Shown here piece by piece: positions 1-7,500 of a stretch of DNA of 11,153 bases. Under the pieces are notes generated by a model. That model worked only from the letters and a program-made list of their open reading frames with translations, ran no database searches and was not told the origin of the DNA. Each line of letters starts with the position of its first letter. Position 1 is the first letter of the stretch. The translations under genes were made by a program, and so were the position numbers. This DNA is from Pseudomonadota bacterium (lineage in GTDB: Bacteria > Pseudomonadota > Alphaproteobacteria > Rhizobiales > Rhizobiaceae), in assembly GCA_023444445.1 (NCBI GenBank), contig JAEXMK010000068.1, positions 1 through 11,153 of the forward strand, read 5' to 3'.

Positions 1-206
1 TTGTAATTGATCATCTTGGCGTTGACGCCGACAAGGTTGTCGAAGGCGCCAGCTTCATTGACGATCTGGGCGCTGATTCGCTCGACACCGTTGAACTGGT
101 CATGGCTTTCGAAGAAGAATTCGGCGTCGAGATCCCCGACGACGCAGCTGACTCGATCCTGACCGTTGGCGACGCCGTCAAGTTCATCGAGAAGGCCCAG
201 GCCTGA
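1..206 (+). CDS. acpP: Acyl carrier protein, 3' end (partial)
   Basis: This is the C-terminal 67 residues of acyl carrier protein, the small acidic protein that carries growing fatty acyl chains on a 4'-phosphopantetheine arm during type II fatty acid synthesis. The reading frame starts at base 3 and ends at TGA 204-206. The prosthetic-group site LGADSLD is present, with the modified serine at bases 78-80 (visible residue 26, equivalent to Ser36 of E. coli ACP). The helix II segment [14 protein letters not shown] and the ending KFIEKAQA are typical. ACP is usually about 78 residues, so only about the first ten residues lie left of the window. It sits just upstream of fabF, the usual bacterial arrangement, but a terminator separates the two genes. 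Identification is essentially certain from the motif. Confidence 0.97.
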   Translation, partial: VIDHLGVDADKVVEGASFIDDLGADSLDTVELVMAFEEEFGVEIPDDAADSILTVGDAVKFIEKAQA

Positions 207-217
207 TCGACCTTCAT

Positions 218-240
218 CGGGAAGGTAACAAATCTTCCCG
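218..240 (+). repeat. Small hairpin in acpP 3' UTR
   Basis: CGGGAAG (218-224) is the exact reverse complement of CTTCCCG (234-240), giving a 7-bp stem with a 9-nt loop. It lies between the acpP stop and the GC-rich terminator. It has no T tract of its own. It may protect the 3' end of the abundant acpP transcript, but that role is inference. Confidence 0.4.
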
Positions 241-242
241 TC

Positions 243-272
243 TTGGCCCGGCTTGTCCGGGCCAATGTTTTA
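243..272 (+). terminator. Intrinsic terminator of acpP
   Basis: TTGGCCCGG (243-251) pairs perfectly with CCGGGCCAA (257-265) around a 5-nt loop. The hairpin is followed by TGTTTTA. This is a classic rho-independent terminator 37 bases after the acpP stop codon. It implies that fabF is transcribed largely from its own promoter. Confidence 0.85.
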
Positions 273-318
273 TAGGCATGCGGTGGGTGCCCGAAAGGTG
301 CGCTTTCCTGCTGTCGTA

Positions 319-354
319 AGGGTTACAAGCCGCAACAACACTGCCTGTAACCTT
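319..354 (+). promoter_or_regulatory. Inverted repeat upstream of fabF (candidate operator)
   Basis: GGTTACA (321-327) and TGTAACC (346-352) are perfect inverted copies separated by 18 bases. One further A-T pair and one G-T pair extend the stem outward. It sits in the 185-bp spacer between the acpP terminator and the fabF start, where the fabF promoter must lie. Two arms about two helical turns apart could be a dimeric regulator site or an mRNA hairpin. No regulator can be named, and I could not fix -35 and -10 boxes with confidence. Confidence 0.35.
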
Positions 355-457
355 CATGCAAAAAATTTAGACATACTGCAGCCTGCCGTGAGTGCCATCC
401 CATGGTGTCCGGTGTTGCAGAAAGACCGATGATTTGGATAAGGGCGGAGCATTGGCG

Positions 458-1720
458 ATGAGGCGTGTCGTTATCACCGGTACCGGCATGGTATCTCCTC
501 TTGGATGCGGAACGGAAGTGACCTGGGAGCGGCTTTTGGCCGGCCAGAATGGCGCCCGTCTCGTGACTGAATTCGAGGTTGAGGACCTGCCCGCAAAGAT
601 TGCCTGCCGTATCCCCGTCGGCGATGGCTCCAACGGCACCTTCAATGCCGATGACTGGATGGAGCCCAAGGAACAGCGCAAGGTCGATCCTTTCATCGTT
701 TACGGCATGGCCGCCGCCGATATGGCGCTTGCCGACGCAAACTGGCATCCGGAAACGGACGAAGACCAGATCGCGACAGGCGTTCTGATCGGCTCCGGCA
801 TCGGCGGTCTGGAAGGCATCGTCGAGGCGGGCTACACGCTGCGCGACAAGGGCCCGCGCCGCATTTCTCCATTCTTCATTCCCGGCCGTCTGATCAACCT
901 CGTATCCGGCCAGGTTTCCATTCGTCACAAGCTGCGTGGACCTAACCACGCCGTCGTTACCGCCTGCTCGACCGGCGCGCACGCCATTGGCGATGCAGCC
1001 CGCCTGATCGCGCTTGGCGACGCCGACGTCATGGTCGCCGGTGGCGCCGAGTCGCCGGTCTGCCGCATTTCGCTCGCCGGTTTTGCCGCCTGCAAGGCGC
1101 TCTCCACCCAGCACAATGACGATCCGCAAAAGGCCTCGCGCCCCTATGACCGCGACCGCGACGGTTTCGTCATGGGCGAGGGCGCTGGCATCGTCGTTCT
1201 CGAAGAATTCGAGCACGCCAAGGCGCGCGGCGCGAAGATTTACGCCGAAGTCGTCGGTTACGGCCTCTCCGGTGATGCCTACCACATCACGGCTCCCTCC
1301 GAGGACGGCGACGGTGCATATCGCTGCATGTCGATGGCGCTGAAGCGCGCCGGTCTGACGGCCGATGACATCGACTACATCAACGCCCACGGCACCTCCA
1401 CCATGGCCGATTCGATCGAGCTTGGCGCAGTCGAGCGGCTTGTCGGCGATTCGGCTTCGAAGATTTCCATGTCGTCCACCAAGTCGGCGACCGGTCATCT
1501 TCTCGGCGCGGCCGGTGCAATCGAAGCGATTTTCGCGACGCTTGCGATCCGCGATAACATCGTTCCGCCGACGCTGAACCTCGATAATCCCGATGTCGAG
1601 ACGAAGATCGATCTCGTGCCGCACAAGGCGCGCAAGCGGCAGGTCAACGTGGCGCTCTCGAACTCCTTCGGTTTCGGTGGCACCAACGCCTCCCTCGTGC
1701 TGCGTCGTTACGAAGCATAA
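458..1720 (+). CDS. fabF: 3-oxoacyl-[acyl-carrier-protein] synthase II (FabF/KASII)
   Basis: FabF is the cytoplasmic condensing enzyme that elongates acyl-ACP with malonyl-ACP in type II fatty acid synthesis, including the step to C18 unsaturated chains. The 420-residue product matches the usual length of about 410-415. It shows the N-terminal thiolase-fold start RRVVITGTGMVSPLG, the nucleophile in VVTACSTGAH (Cys170), the first catalytic histidine in NAHGTSTMADSIE (His311), and the second in KSATGHLLGAAG (Lys342, His347). The glycine-rich SNSFGFGGTNAS ending is also present. This is the Cys-His-His triad of KAS I/II enzymes, not the Cys-His-Asn of FabH. ATG 458 is chosen because AGGGCGGAG (441-449) stands 8 bases upstream. 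An in-frame GTG at 392 would add 22 non-homologous residues. The gene follows acpP, its substrate carrier. Confidence 0.96.
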   Translation: MRRVVITGTGMVSPLGCGTEVTWERLLAGQNGARLVTEFEVEDLPAKIACRIPVGDGSNGTFNADDWMEPKEQRKVDPFIVYGMAAADMALADANWHPETDEDQIATGVLIGSGIGGLEGIVEAGYTLRDKGPRRISPFFIPGRLINLVSGQVSIRHKLRGPNHAVVTACSTGAHAIGDAARLIALGDADVMVAGGAESPVCRISLAGFAACKALSTQHNDDPQKASRPYDRDRDGFVMGEGAGIVVLEEFEHAKARGAKIYAEVVGYGLSGDAYHITAPSEDGDGAYRCMSMALKRAGLTADDIDYINAHGTSTMADSIELGAVERLVGDSASKISMSSTKSATGHLLGAAGAIEAIFATLAIRDNIVPPTLNLDNPDVETKIDLVPHKARKRQVNVALSNSFGFGGTNASLVLRRYEA

Positions 1721-1745
1721 TCGCGGCGGCGGTTTGCCGTCGCGA
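1721..1745 (+). repeat. Hairpin immediately after the fabF stop
   Basis: TCGCGGCGGC (1721-1730) pairs with GCCGTCGCGA (1736-1745) through a 10-bp stem with one G-U pair and a GGTTT loop. It begins at the base after the fabF stop codon. No run of T follows, so a rho-independent terminator is not supported. A 3'-end stabilising structure is more likely. Confidence 0.45.
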
Positions 1746-2082
1746 TGGCGTCTGCGCCGCAAGCCGTCCATGGCGGTTGCGGCGTTCTCCTGCCGGACGC
1801 TGAGAAAATTGTTCTTTCCTTTGAAGAACGCATTGCGGCTTGCGAAAGCCATTCCGATTTTCGCGCCGATATTGTAGTCGTTTATGGAAGGCGTTTGCCG
1901 GGTCGGCTTATTTCCGGCTGCGGGCGGCTTCCTCCATGGGCTTTGTCCTAAACGATGGCCGTGAAGCGCAATATCAGGGCTTCACGATATCTCCATGTGG
2001 TGCGGGACGGCATTCCGAACCTGTTTTTGCCGCATTACCTGCGCAAAAAGCGCTGACAACGCCGAACTGAAAAGGACCGACG
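1721..2082 (+). other. 362-bp non-coding spacer with several hairpins (fabF-mltG)
   Basis: No convincing gene lies here. Four perfect or near-perfect inverted repeats are visible. One at 1721-1730/1736-1745 begins at the base after the fabF stop, with a 10-bp stem containing one G-U pair. The others are 1755-1762/1777-1784 (8 bp), 1811-1816/1824-1829 (6 bp) and 1960-1967/1979-1986 (8 bp). A fifth, TTTTTGC/GCAAAAA at 2024-2030/2043-2049, lies just before the mltG ribosome site. None of the first four carries a T tract, so none is a clear intrinsic terminator. The spacer presumably holds the fabF 3' end and the mltG promoter, and could encode a small RNA. I could not assign promoter boxes. Confidence 0.5.
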
Positions 2083-3303
2083 GTGAGCGACACGAATCAG
2101 AACAGCCAGGGACCATACGGACAGAACGGTGCGGGCGAAGGCAACCGCGGCCCGATCATTCCGAAATCCCCGACGGAAGCCTTGCGGCCGGAAAAAGTGC
2201 CGGCGCCGCCCAAGCGCTCCCGCAAGGCCCACGGGCAGCTTGTGATCTTCCTGAATTTTCTGATGACGCTTGCCGTTGCCGTCTGTGTGCTGGCCATTGC
2301 CGCTTTTTATTACATGATCAACGCGTTCCAAGAGCCTGGTCCGCTTGAAACGAATACACATTTTACCGTCCGCAATGGTGCGGGCCTCATCGAGATTGCC
2401 AATAACCTCGAGCGCAACGACGTCATCTCGAACGCGCGCGTTTTCCGTCTGATGGCCGGCAGCTACCTGCAAAAGGACCAGACGCTGAAAACCGGCGAAT
2501 ATGAGATCAAGGCCGGCGCATCGATGAAGGATATCCTGCTGCTCCTGGAATCCGGCAAATCGATCCTTTATTCCGTGTCGCTGCCGGAAGGTCTGACCGT
2601 GAAGCAGATGTTCGCCCGCCTTGCCGCCGACGAGGTTCTGGATGGTGAACTTCCCGCTACGCTACCCCCGGAAGGTAGCCTGCGTCCGGACACCTACCGT
2701 TTCACCCGCGGCACCAAACGCGAAGAAATCATCAGCCAGATGAGTGCAGCGCAGGACAAGCTGATCGATATGATCTGGGAACGGCGCGATCCCGACCTGC
2801 CGATCAAGACCGTCGAGGAATTCGTGACGCTCGCCTCGATTGTCGAGAAGGAAACCGGCAAAGATGACGAGCGCGCCCATGTCGCCTCCGTCTTCTATAA
2901 CCGCCTGAAGAAGGGCATGCGCCTGCAATCCGATCCGACAATCATCTATGGCCTGTTCGGCGGCGACGGAAAACCTTCCGATCGGCCGATCTACCAGTCG
3001 GACCTGCAGAAACAGACGCCGTTCAACACCTATGTCATCAAGGGCCTGCCGCCGTCTCCGATTGCCAATCCGGGTCGGGCGGCACTTGAGGCGGTCGCCA
3101 ATCCATGGCGCACGGATGACCTTTATTTCGTTGCCGACGGCACCGGCGGCCACGTCTTTGCCAAGACGCTTGAAGAGCACAACGCCAATGTTCGCCGCTG
3201 GCGCAAGATCGAGGCCGAGAAGGCTGCATCTGGCGGCAATCCCGAAGTGATCGTAGACGGCCAACCGGGCGGTGCAGAGGCGGAAAAACCTGCCAACAAC
3301 TGA
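2083..3303 (+). CDS. mltG: Endolytic murein transglycosylase MltG (YceG-like)
   Basis: MltG is an inner-membrane lytic transglycosylase that cuts nascent glycan strands in the periplasm and so limits peptidoglycan chain length. The 406-residue product has a disordered, proline-rich cytoplasmic N-terminus of about 50 residues ending in a basic patch (KRSRK). One transmembrane helix follows at about residues 53-78, then a LysM-like region (about 90-190) and the catalytic YceG domain. The catalytic glutamate is Glu255 in LASIVEKETG, equivalent to E. coli Glu218. The conserved YNRLKKGMRLQSDPTIIYG and GLPPSPIANPG segments follow. The C-terminal 25-30 residues are low complexity. The family is usually about 340-400 residues, so this member is slightly long at both ends. 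GTG is chosen because AAAGGA (2071-2076) lies 6 bases upstream. It is separated from fabF by a long spacer and from yicC by a terminator. Confidence 0.95.
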   Translation: MSDTNQNSQGPYGQNGAGEGNRGPIIPKSPTEALRPEKVPAPPKRSRKAHGQLVIFLNFLMTLAVAVCVLAIAAFYYMINAFQEPGPLETNTHFTVRNGAGLIEIANNLERNDVISNARVFRLMAGSYLQKDQTLKTGEYEIKAGASMKDILLLLESGKSILYSVSLPEGLTVKQMFARLAADEVLDGELPATLPPEGSLRPDTYRFTRGTKREEIISQMSAAQDKLIDMIWERRDPDLPIKTVEEFVTLASIVEKETGKDDERAHVASVFYNRLKKGMRLQSDPTIIYGLFGGDGKPSDRPIYQSDLQKQTPFNTYVIKGLPPSPIANPGRAALEAVANPWRTDDLYFVADGTGGHVFAKTLEEHNANVRRWRKIEAEKAASGGNPEVIVDGQPGGAEAEKPANN

Positions 3304-3311
3304 TAATCTCG

Positions 3312-3345
3312 ACCGGGCCCTGTCATCCACAGGGCCCGGTTTTGT
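3312..3345 (+). terminator. Intrinsic terminator of mltG
   Basis: ACCGGGCCCTGT (3312-3323) pairs perfectly with ACAGGGCCCGGT (3329-3340), giving a 12-bp stem and a CATCC loop. TTTTGT follows. The hairpin starts 8 bases after the mltG stop. The T run is short (four), so partial readthrough into yicC is plausible. Confidence 0.88.
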
Positions 3346-3368
3346 ACGGCGTAAGGGGGCTTCCAGAT

Positions 3369-4256
3369 ATGACATTGCAATCGATGACCGGCTTTGCGCG
3401 CAGCGAAGGAACCTCCGGCCGTTACCGCTGGGCCTGGGAATTGCGTTCGGTGAACGGCAAGGGTCTCGATGTGCGTCTGCGTCTGCCGACCGGCCTTGAA
3501 GCACTGGAAACGGCCTTGCGGGAAATCGCCGGCGAGCATCTTTCCCGCGGCAATATTCAGGCGGGTCTGACGCTGGCGATCGCGGAAAACCGGCTTGAGG
3601 CCGTGATCAATCGCGACGCGCTTGCTGCGGTTCTGGCGCTCAAGAAGGAGCTTGGTGATGTTGTCGATGACAAGCCGCTGAGCTTCGATACGTTGCTCAC
3701 AATACGCGGTCTGGTCGATTTCCGCGAGGCGGAGGAAGACGCAGAAGCGCAGGCAGCGCGCAACGGTGACGTGCTCGCCGGTTTTTCCGCTGCCGTGGAG
3801 AAGCTGAGGGATATGCGCGAGCGGGAAGGGGCGTCGTTGTTCGCCATCCTGTCCGGCCATATCAACCGCATTGAACAGCTCGTGGACATCATCGAGAATG
3901 ATCCGTCCCGCCAGCCCGAGCAGATTGCCGCACGGCTCGCCCAGCAGATCGCCCTCATTGGTGACGGCCTGCACGGGCTCGACCGTGACCGCCTGCATGC
4001 CGAGGCAGCGCTGATCGCCACCAAGGCGGATCTGCGTGAAGAGATCGACCGGCTGCGCGCCCATGTCCAGGCTTCCCGGGAACTGTTGGAGAATGGCGGC
4101 CCTGTCGGCCGCAAGCTCGATTTTCTTGCACAGGAATTTAACCGTGAGTCGAATACAATCTGTTCCAAATCGAATGCCAGTGCGGTAACCGCAGCGGGCA
4201 TAGAGTTGAAAGTGGTGATCGACCAGTTTCGCGAGCAGGTTCAAAATCTGGAGTAG
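3369..4256 (+). CDS. yicC: YicC family endoribonuclease
   Basis: The product belongs to the conserved YicC family, described as stress-related endoribonucleases acting on RNA in the cytoplasm; the physiological target in this organism is not known. The 295 residues match the family's usual length of about 290. The N-terminus begins with the diagnostic [10 protein letters not shown], then [18 protein letters not shown] (about 23-40), within the YicC N-terminal domain (about 1-155). The C-terminal DUF1732 domain (about 205-295) includes EIDRLRAHV and the hallmark [20 protein letters not shown] (244-263), followed by a KSN segment. ATG 3369 is chosen because AAGGGGG (3353-3359) lies 9 bases upstream; a TTG at 3342 would start inside the terminator tail. 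The yicC-gmk pairing is common in proteobacteria. Only 5 bp separate it from gmk, so the two are almost certainly cotranscribed. Confidence 0.93.
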   Translation: MTLQSMTGFARSEGTSGRYRWAWELRSVNGKGLDVRLRLPTGLEALETALREIAGEHLSRGNIQAGLTLAIAENRLEAVINRDALAAVLALKKELGDVVDDKPLSFDTLLTIRGLVDFREAEEDAEAQAARNGDVLAGFSAAVEKLRDMREREGASLFAILSGHINRIEQLVDIIENDPSRQPEQIAARLAQQIALIGDGLHGLDRDRLHAEAALIATKADLREEIDRLRAHVQASRELLENGGPVGRKLDFLAQEFNRESNTICSKSNASAVTAAGIELKVVIDQFREQVQNLE

Positions 4257-4261
4257 ACCCC

Positions 4262-4924
4262 ATGGTCCCGGTGAATAATTCTCCCGTCACGATTGCCCGC
4301 AGAGGGCTGATGCTGGTGATTTCTTCGCCATCGGGCGCAGGCAAATCCACGATCGCGCGCAACCTGCTCGAGAAAGACAAGAATATCAGCCTTTCCGTCA
4401 GCGTCACGACGCGCCCGCGCCGCCAGAGCGAGATCGAAGGCATCCATTATCATTTCATCTCCAAGCGCGATTTCGAGCGCATGCGCGACAATGACGAGCT
4501 GCTGGAATGGGCCGAAGTTCACGGCAATTTCTACGGCACGCCCCGCGAACCCGTCGAGGAAGCCATGGCTGCCGGCCGCGACATGCTGTTCGATATCGAC
4601 TGGCAGGGCGCCGAGCAGCTTCAGGACAAGATGAAGGCCGACGTCGTTTCCATCTTCATCCTGCCGCCGACCATGACCGAGTTGCAGTCACGCCTGCACC
4701 GTCGTGCCGAAGATACCGAAGAGGTCATCAAGACCCGCCTCCTCAACTCCCGCGCGGAGATCGAACACTGGCGCGACTATGACTATGTCATCCTCAACGA
4801 CGACCTCCAGGCCGCCTTCGAAGGCATAGAAGCGATCGTCAAGGCCGAACGCGTCCGCCGCGACCGTCGCCACGGCATGTTCGACTTCGTGCGAGCCTTG
4901 CTGGAAGAAGAGCCGAAGCTCTGA
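4262..4924 (+). CDS. gmk: Guanylate kinase
   Basis: Guanylate kinase phosphorylates GMP to GDP with ATP in the cytoplasm. It is an essential step in purine nucleotide supply and GMP recycling. The 220-residue product has the P-loop [10 protein letters not shown] at residues 21-30 (Lys28 binds phosphate). The guanylate kinase signature spans residues 48-64, with Thr48-Thr49-Arg50, Arg53, Glu56, Gly59, Tyr62 and Phe64 all matching the pattern. [11 protein letters not shown] and the lid-region arginines in LHRRAEDT and KTRLLNS follow. It has about 14 residues ahead of the core, so it is slightly longer than the 207-residue E. coli enzyme. GGAG (4250-4253), inside the last codons of yicC, lies 8 bases before the ATG, indicating translational coupling. 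The stop is one base from that of the convergent hydrolase. Confidence 0.97.
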   Translation: MVPVNNSPVTIARRGLMLVISSPSGAGKSTIARNLLEKDKNISLSVSVTTRPRRQSEIEGIHYHFISKRDFERMRDNDELLEWAEVHGNFYGTPREPVEEAMAAGRDMLFDIDWQGAEQLQDKMKADVVSIFILPPTMTELQSRLHRRAEDTEEVIKTRLLNSRAEIEHWRDYDYVILNDDLQAAFEGIEAIVKAERVRRDRRHGMFDFVRALLEEEPKL

Positions 4925-4925
4925 T

Positions 4926-5549
4926 TTACGCGATGAGCCTGCGCGCCAGCCATTGCCGTGACAATCGCTCGTCCGCCGCGTCTTCCGCCCAGCCATGACC
5001 TGTATTGATCGTTTCGAGCACGGCATCAGCGCCGGCTGCGGCCAGTTGCTCGGCCAAATGCGGAGCATCGGTGGGGTGACGCCGGTCGTCGTTGACGCCT
5101 GCAAGCAGAAGTGCGGGATACCCCGCAAGGTTCGGAAAAGGCTGGTCTTTTCTCGGAGTTAACGGACGAAGCAGGATGGCGCCTTTCGACAGATGATGCG
5201 CCTGGCATATTGTTTCAGCCGCGATGATCGCGCCGTTCGAGTATCCGACGAGAAGGGGTCTTTGCGCCGTCTGCTGACATACAAACGCAACGAAGCCGCA
5301 CAGTCTGGTCGCCTGGTGTTTCAGATCGTCGATATCGAGTTCTCTGTCGGGTTTTCTGCGAAAAAATGCGAAACCATTCTCCCAGGGAACAGCCCCCCTC
5401 GGCGCATATAAGACACCCTTGGGAAAGACGGCGCGGCCAAAAGAAACGAGGTCGTTTTCCGTTCGTCCCGATCCATGCAGCAAAATGACAGCGCAATCGG
5501 GCGTTCCGGCGGGAATATCAAGCTTATAGTGAAAACCGGCACTCTCCAC
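4926..5549 (-). CDS. Alpha/beta-fold serine hydrolase (YpfH/MhqD-like carboxylesterase)
   Basis: The product is a 207-residue cytoplasmic alpha/beta hydrolase of the phospholipase/carboxylesterase type (YpfH, MhqD and EstB relatives). The substrate cannot be told from sequence; simple carboxylic esters are likely. No signal peptide is seen. Visible features are the oxyanion-side motif LLHGSGRTENDL (residues 23-34), the nucleophile elbow GYSNG (Ser104), the acid in AGVNDDRRHP (probably Asp154) and the catalytic histidine in TGHGW (His185). The triad is therefore complete. The start is GTG, preceded at 8 bases by AAAGGA (plus-strand positions 5558-5563). It lies 72 bp downstream of rsmA on the same strand with no strong terminator between, so readthrough from the surA-pdxA-rsmA unit is plausible. 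It ends 1 bp from gmk, facing it. Family is fairly sure; specific function is unknown. Confidence 0.88.
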   Translation of the reverse strand: MESAGFHYKLDIPAGTPDCAVILLHGSGRTENDLVSFGRAVFPKGVLYAPRGAVPWENGFAFFRRKPDRELDIDDLKHQATRLCGFVAFVCQQTAQRPLLVGYSNGAIIAAETICQAHHLSKGAILLRPLTPRKDQPFPNLAGYPALLLAGVNDDRRHPTDAPHLAEQLAAAGADAVLETINTGHGWAEDAADERLSRQWLARRLIA

Positions 5550-5621
5550 GTACTTGTTCCTTTATTCGCAGGTGTCCAGGAACCCTTGCTTCCGTTCGGA
5601 ACGGCGACCATATGCCAGATG

Positions 5622-6452
5622 TTACAGGCAATTCGCCAGCGTCACGAATTCCTCCACCGAGAGCGTTTCCGCCCGACGCGTAGGGTCGATACCGGCCTTT
5701 TCCAGCAGCGTTTCCCCGCCAAGGCTTTTCACGCTCTGGCGCAGCATCTTGCGGCGCTGTCCGAAGGCTGCGTCTGTCACCCTCTCAAGCTTGGCAACGT
5801 CGCAGGGCAGCGGTTTGTCCTTCGGCAGCAGATGCACCACTGTGGAGGTGACTTTTGGCGGCGGGCTGAAGGCCTGTGGCGGAACGTCGAAGGCCATTTC
5901 CGAAACGGTGCGCCAGCCGGCGAGAACGCCGAGACGGCCGTAGTGATTATCGCCTTCTTCGGCGACGATGCGCTGCCCAACTTCCTTCTGGAACATCAGC
6001 GTCATCGAAAGCCAGAAGGGCGGCCATTGCTTCGGCAGCAGCCAGTTGACCAGCAATTGCGTGCCGACATTATAGGGCAGGTTGGCGATGATCCGCACAG
6101 GCTCACCGGCGGGAACCAGCGCCTCGAAATCCGTCTTCAGCGCGTCGCCCTCGATGACCTCGAGCCGTCCGGGATAATGGGCTTCGATTTCCGCAAGAAC
6201 GGGCAGGCAGCGGCTGTCGCGCTCGACAGCGATGACCTTTTTCGCGCCGAGTGACAGAATGGCGCGGGTGAGGCCACCGGGACCGGGGCCGACCTCGATT
6301 ACCGTTACGCCTCCGAGCGGCCCGGCCGTGCGGGCGATCTTCTGGGTCAGGTTGAGGTCGAACAGGAAGTTCTGTCCGAGCGATTTCTTCGCATCGAGCC
6401 CATGGCGCTGGATGACATCGCGCAGCGGCGGCAGTCCATCGATGGCGGCCAT
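5622..6452 (-). CDS. rsmA: 16S rRNA (adenine(1518)-N(6)/adenine(1519)-N(6))-dimethyltransferase
   Basis: RsmA (KsgA) uses SAM to dimethylate two adjacent adenines near the 3' end of 16S rRNA, a late step and checkpoint in 30S subunit assembly. Its loss commonly gives kasugamycin resistance. The 276-residue product has the expected length. Motifs are KKSLGQNFL (22-30), SAM motif [13 protein letters not shown] (51-62), the ribose-binding acid Glu77 in AVERD, GDAL (102-105), and the catalytic motif ANLPYN (123-128). The C-terminal [12 protein letters not shown] (195-206) and [11 protein letters not shown] (232-242) identify KsgA rather than another Rossmann methyltransferase. Its ATG overlaps the pdxA stop by one base (TAATG), and no clear independent ribosome site is seen, so translation is probably coupled to pdxA. 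Confidence 0.96.
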   Translation of the reverse strand: MAAIDGLPPLRDVIQRHGLDAKKSLGQNFLFDLNLTQKIARTAGPLGGVTVIEVGPGPGGLTRAILSLGAKKVIAVERDSRCLPVLAEIEAHYPGRLEVIEGDALKTDFEALVPAGEPVRIIANLPYNVGTQLLVNWLLPKQWPPFWLSMTLMFQKEVGQRIVAEEGDNHYGRLGVLAGWRTVSEMAFDVPPQAFSPPPKVTSTVVHLLPKDKPLPCDVAKLERVTDAAFGQRRKMLRQSVKSLGGETLLEKAGIDPTRRAETLSVEEFVTLANCL

Positions 6453-7498
6453 TACGCGCCAACCCGGCTGCGGGCGGAAATCTCCGCCGCCATCCTCAGC
6501 GCCGCCACAAGGCTCGCCTCATTGGCAATGCCCTGGCCGGCAATGCCAAAGGCGGTGCCGTGGTCAGGCGACGTGCGGATGAAGGGCAGGCCGAGCGTGA
6601 CATTGACCGAATCGTCAAAGCCGAGCGCCTTGGCGGGGATCAGCGCCTGATCGTGGTACATGCACACCGCGACGTCATAACGCTTGCGGGCGGCATCGTG
6701 GAACATGGTGTCAGCGGGCAGGGGGCCGAAGGCGTCGATGCCGTCCTTCCGCAACCGCATGGTCGCCGGATGAACCACATCACGATCCTCGGTCCCCAGC
6801 GCGCCATCTTCACCCGCATGCGGGTTGAGACCGGCGACAGCCAGACGCGGGGCCGTTATGCCGAATTTTTCCCGCAGATCGGTATCGATAATCCGGCATG
6901 TCGTGACGATAAGCTCTTCCGTAAGCGCAGCGGGCACATCCTTTACCGGAATATGGATGGTGACCGGCACAACCCGAACCTTGGGGCCGGCAATCATCAT
7001 CACCGGCGTCACCTGCCTGCCCGTCTGGCGCAGGGCGAGATCGGCCAGAAATTCCGTATGGCCGGGAAAACCGAAACCGGCTTCGTAAAGCACGGATTTC
7101 GCAATGGGATTGGTGACGACAGCTGCAGCCTTGCCTTCAACCGTCAGGGAAACGGCCGTCTCGATGGCCTTGATCGTGGCATGGGCAGCGCCGACATGCG
7201 GCTGACCCGCCTGCACTTCGAAGCCGACGGGAAGGGGAAGGATGGGGAAAGCGCGCTCGAACAGGCCGACGGCACTCTCCACGTCGCAGGTCTCGATATT
7301 GACCGGGACGCCGATCAGCGCCGCACGGCTTGCCACCACATCGGGATCGCCGATGAAGATGAAGGGCGGCACGCCGTTCTCCCGGCGCTTGGCCCAGGCG
7401 TTGATGGCGATATCGGGGCCGATACCGGCTGGATCTCCCTGGGTCAGGGCAAGCGGCAGGGATGCATGTGTCACGGAAAGACCCGGTTCTTTTATCAA
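6452..7498 (-). CDS. pdxA: 4-hydroxythreonine-4-phosphate dehydrogenase
   Basis: PdxA oxidises 4-phosphohydroxy-L-threonine with NAD(P); the product condenses with deoxyxylulose phosphate (PdxJ) in the DXP-dependent route to pyridoxal 5'-phosphate. It is a cytoplasmic metal-dependent enzyme. The N-terminus carries [14 protein letters not shown]. The three metal ligands are visible as His182 (VTIHIPV), His227 (LNPHAGEDG) and His282 (MYHDQALIP), with the same 45- and 55-residue spacing as E. coli His166, His211 and His266. GHTEFLADL (His147) and [16 protein letters not shown] near the end are also family hallmarks. The start is uncertain. TTG at 7498, two bases after the surA stop, gives 348 residues; GTG at 7474 gives 340. 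Neither has a clear ribosome site, suggesting coupling to surA. The stop overlaps the rsmA start. Confidence 0.95.
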   Translation of the reverse strand: MIKEPGLSVTHASLPLALTQGDPAGIGPDIAINAWAKRRENGVPPFIFIGDPDVVASRAALIGVPVNIETCDVESAVGLFERAFPILPLPVGFEVQAGQPHVGAAHATIKAIETAVSLTVEGKAAAVVTNPIAKSVLYEAGFGFPGHTEFLADLALRQTGRQVTPVMMIAGPKVRVVPVTIHIPVKDVPAALTEELIVTTCRIIDTDLREKFGITAPRLAVAGLNPHAGEDGALGTEDRDVVHPATMRLRKDGIDAFGPLPADTMFHDAARKRYDVAVCMYHDQALIPAKALGFDDSVNVTLGLPFIRTSPDHGTAFGIAGQGIANEASLVAALRMAAEISARSRVGA

Positions 7499-7500
7499 TA

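Noticed and set aside
392..457. 22-residue upstream extension of fabF
   Set aside because: The ribosome site AGGGCGGAG points to ATG 458, and FabF proteins begin with the RRVVITG segment found right there.
323..1852. 509-codon open frame on the minus strand opposite fabF
   Set aside because: It covers fabF almost exactly, has no recognisable domain and an arginine/glycine-rich composition typical of the antisense of a GC-rich gene. fabF carries the full catalytic triad, so this is a shadow.
1745..1951. 68-codon plus-strand frame in the fabF-mltG gap
   Set aside because: It starts inside a hairpin with no ribosome site, and its composition is not protein-like in any recognisable way. Not enough to call a gene.
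3123..4244. 373-codon minus-strand open frame across the mltG end and yicC
   Set aside because: It runs through the mltG terminator and two convincing genes; its translation shows no domain.
5592..5604. CCGTT-CGG-AACGG hairpin between rsmA and the hydrolase
   Set aside because: It has only a 5-bp stem and no T tract; too weak to call a terminator.
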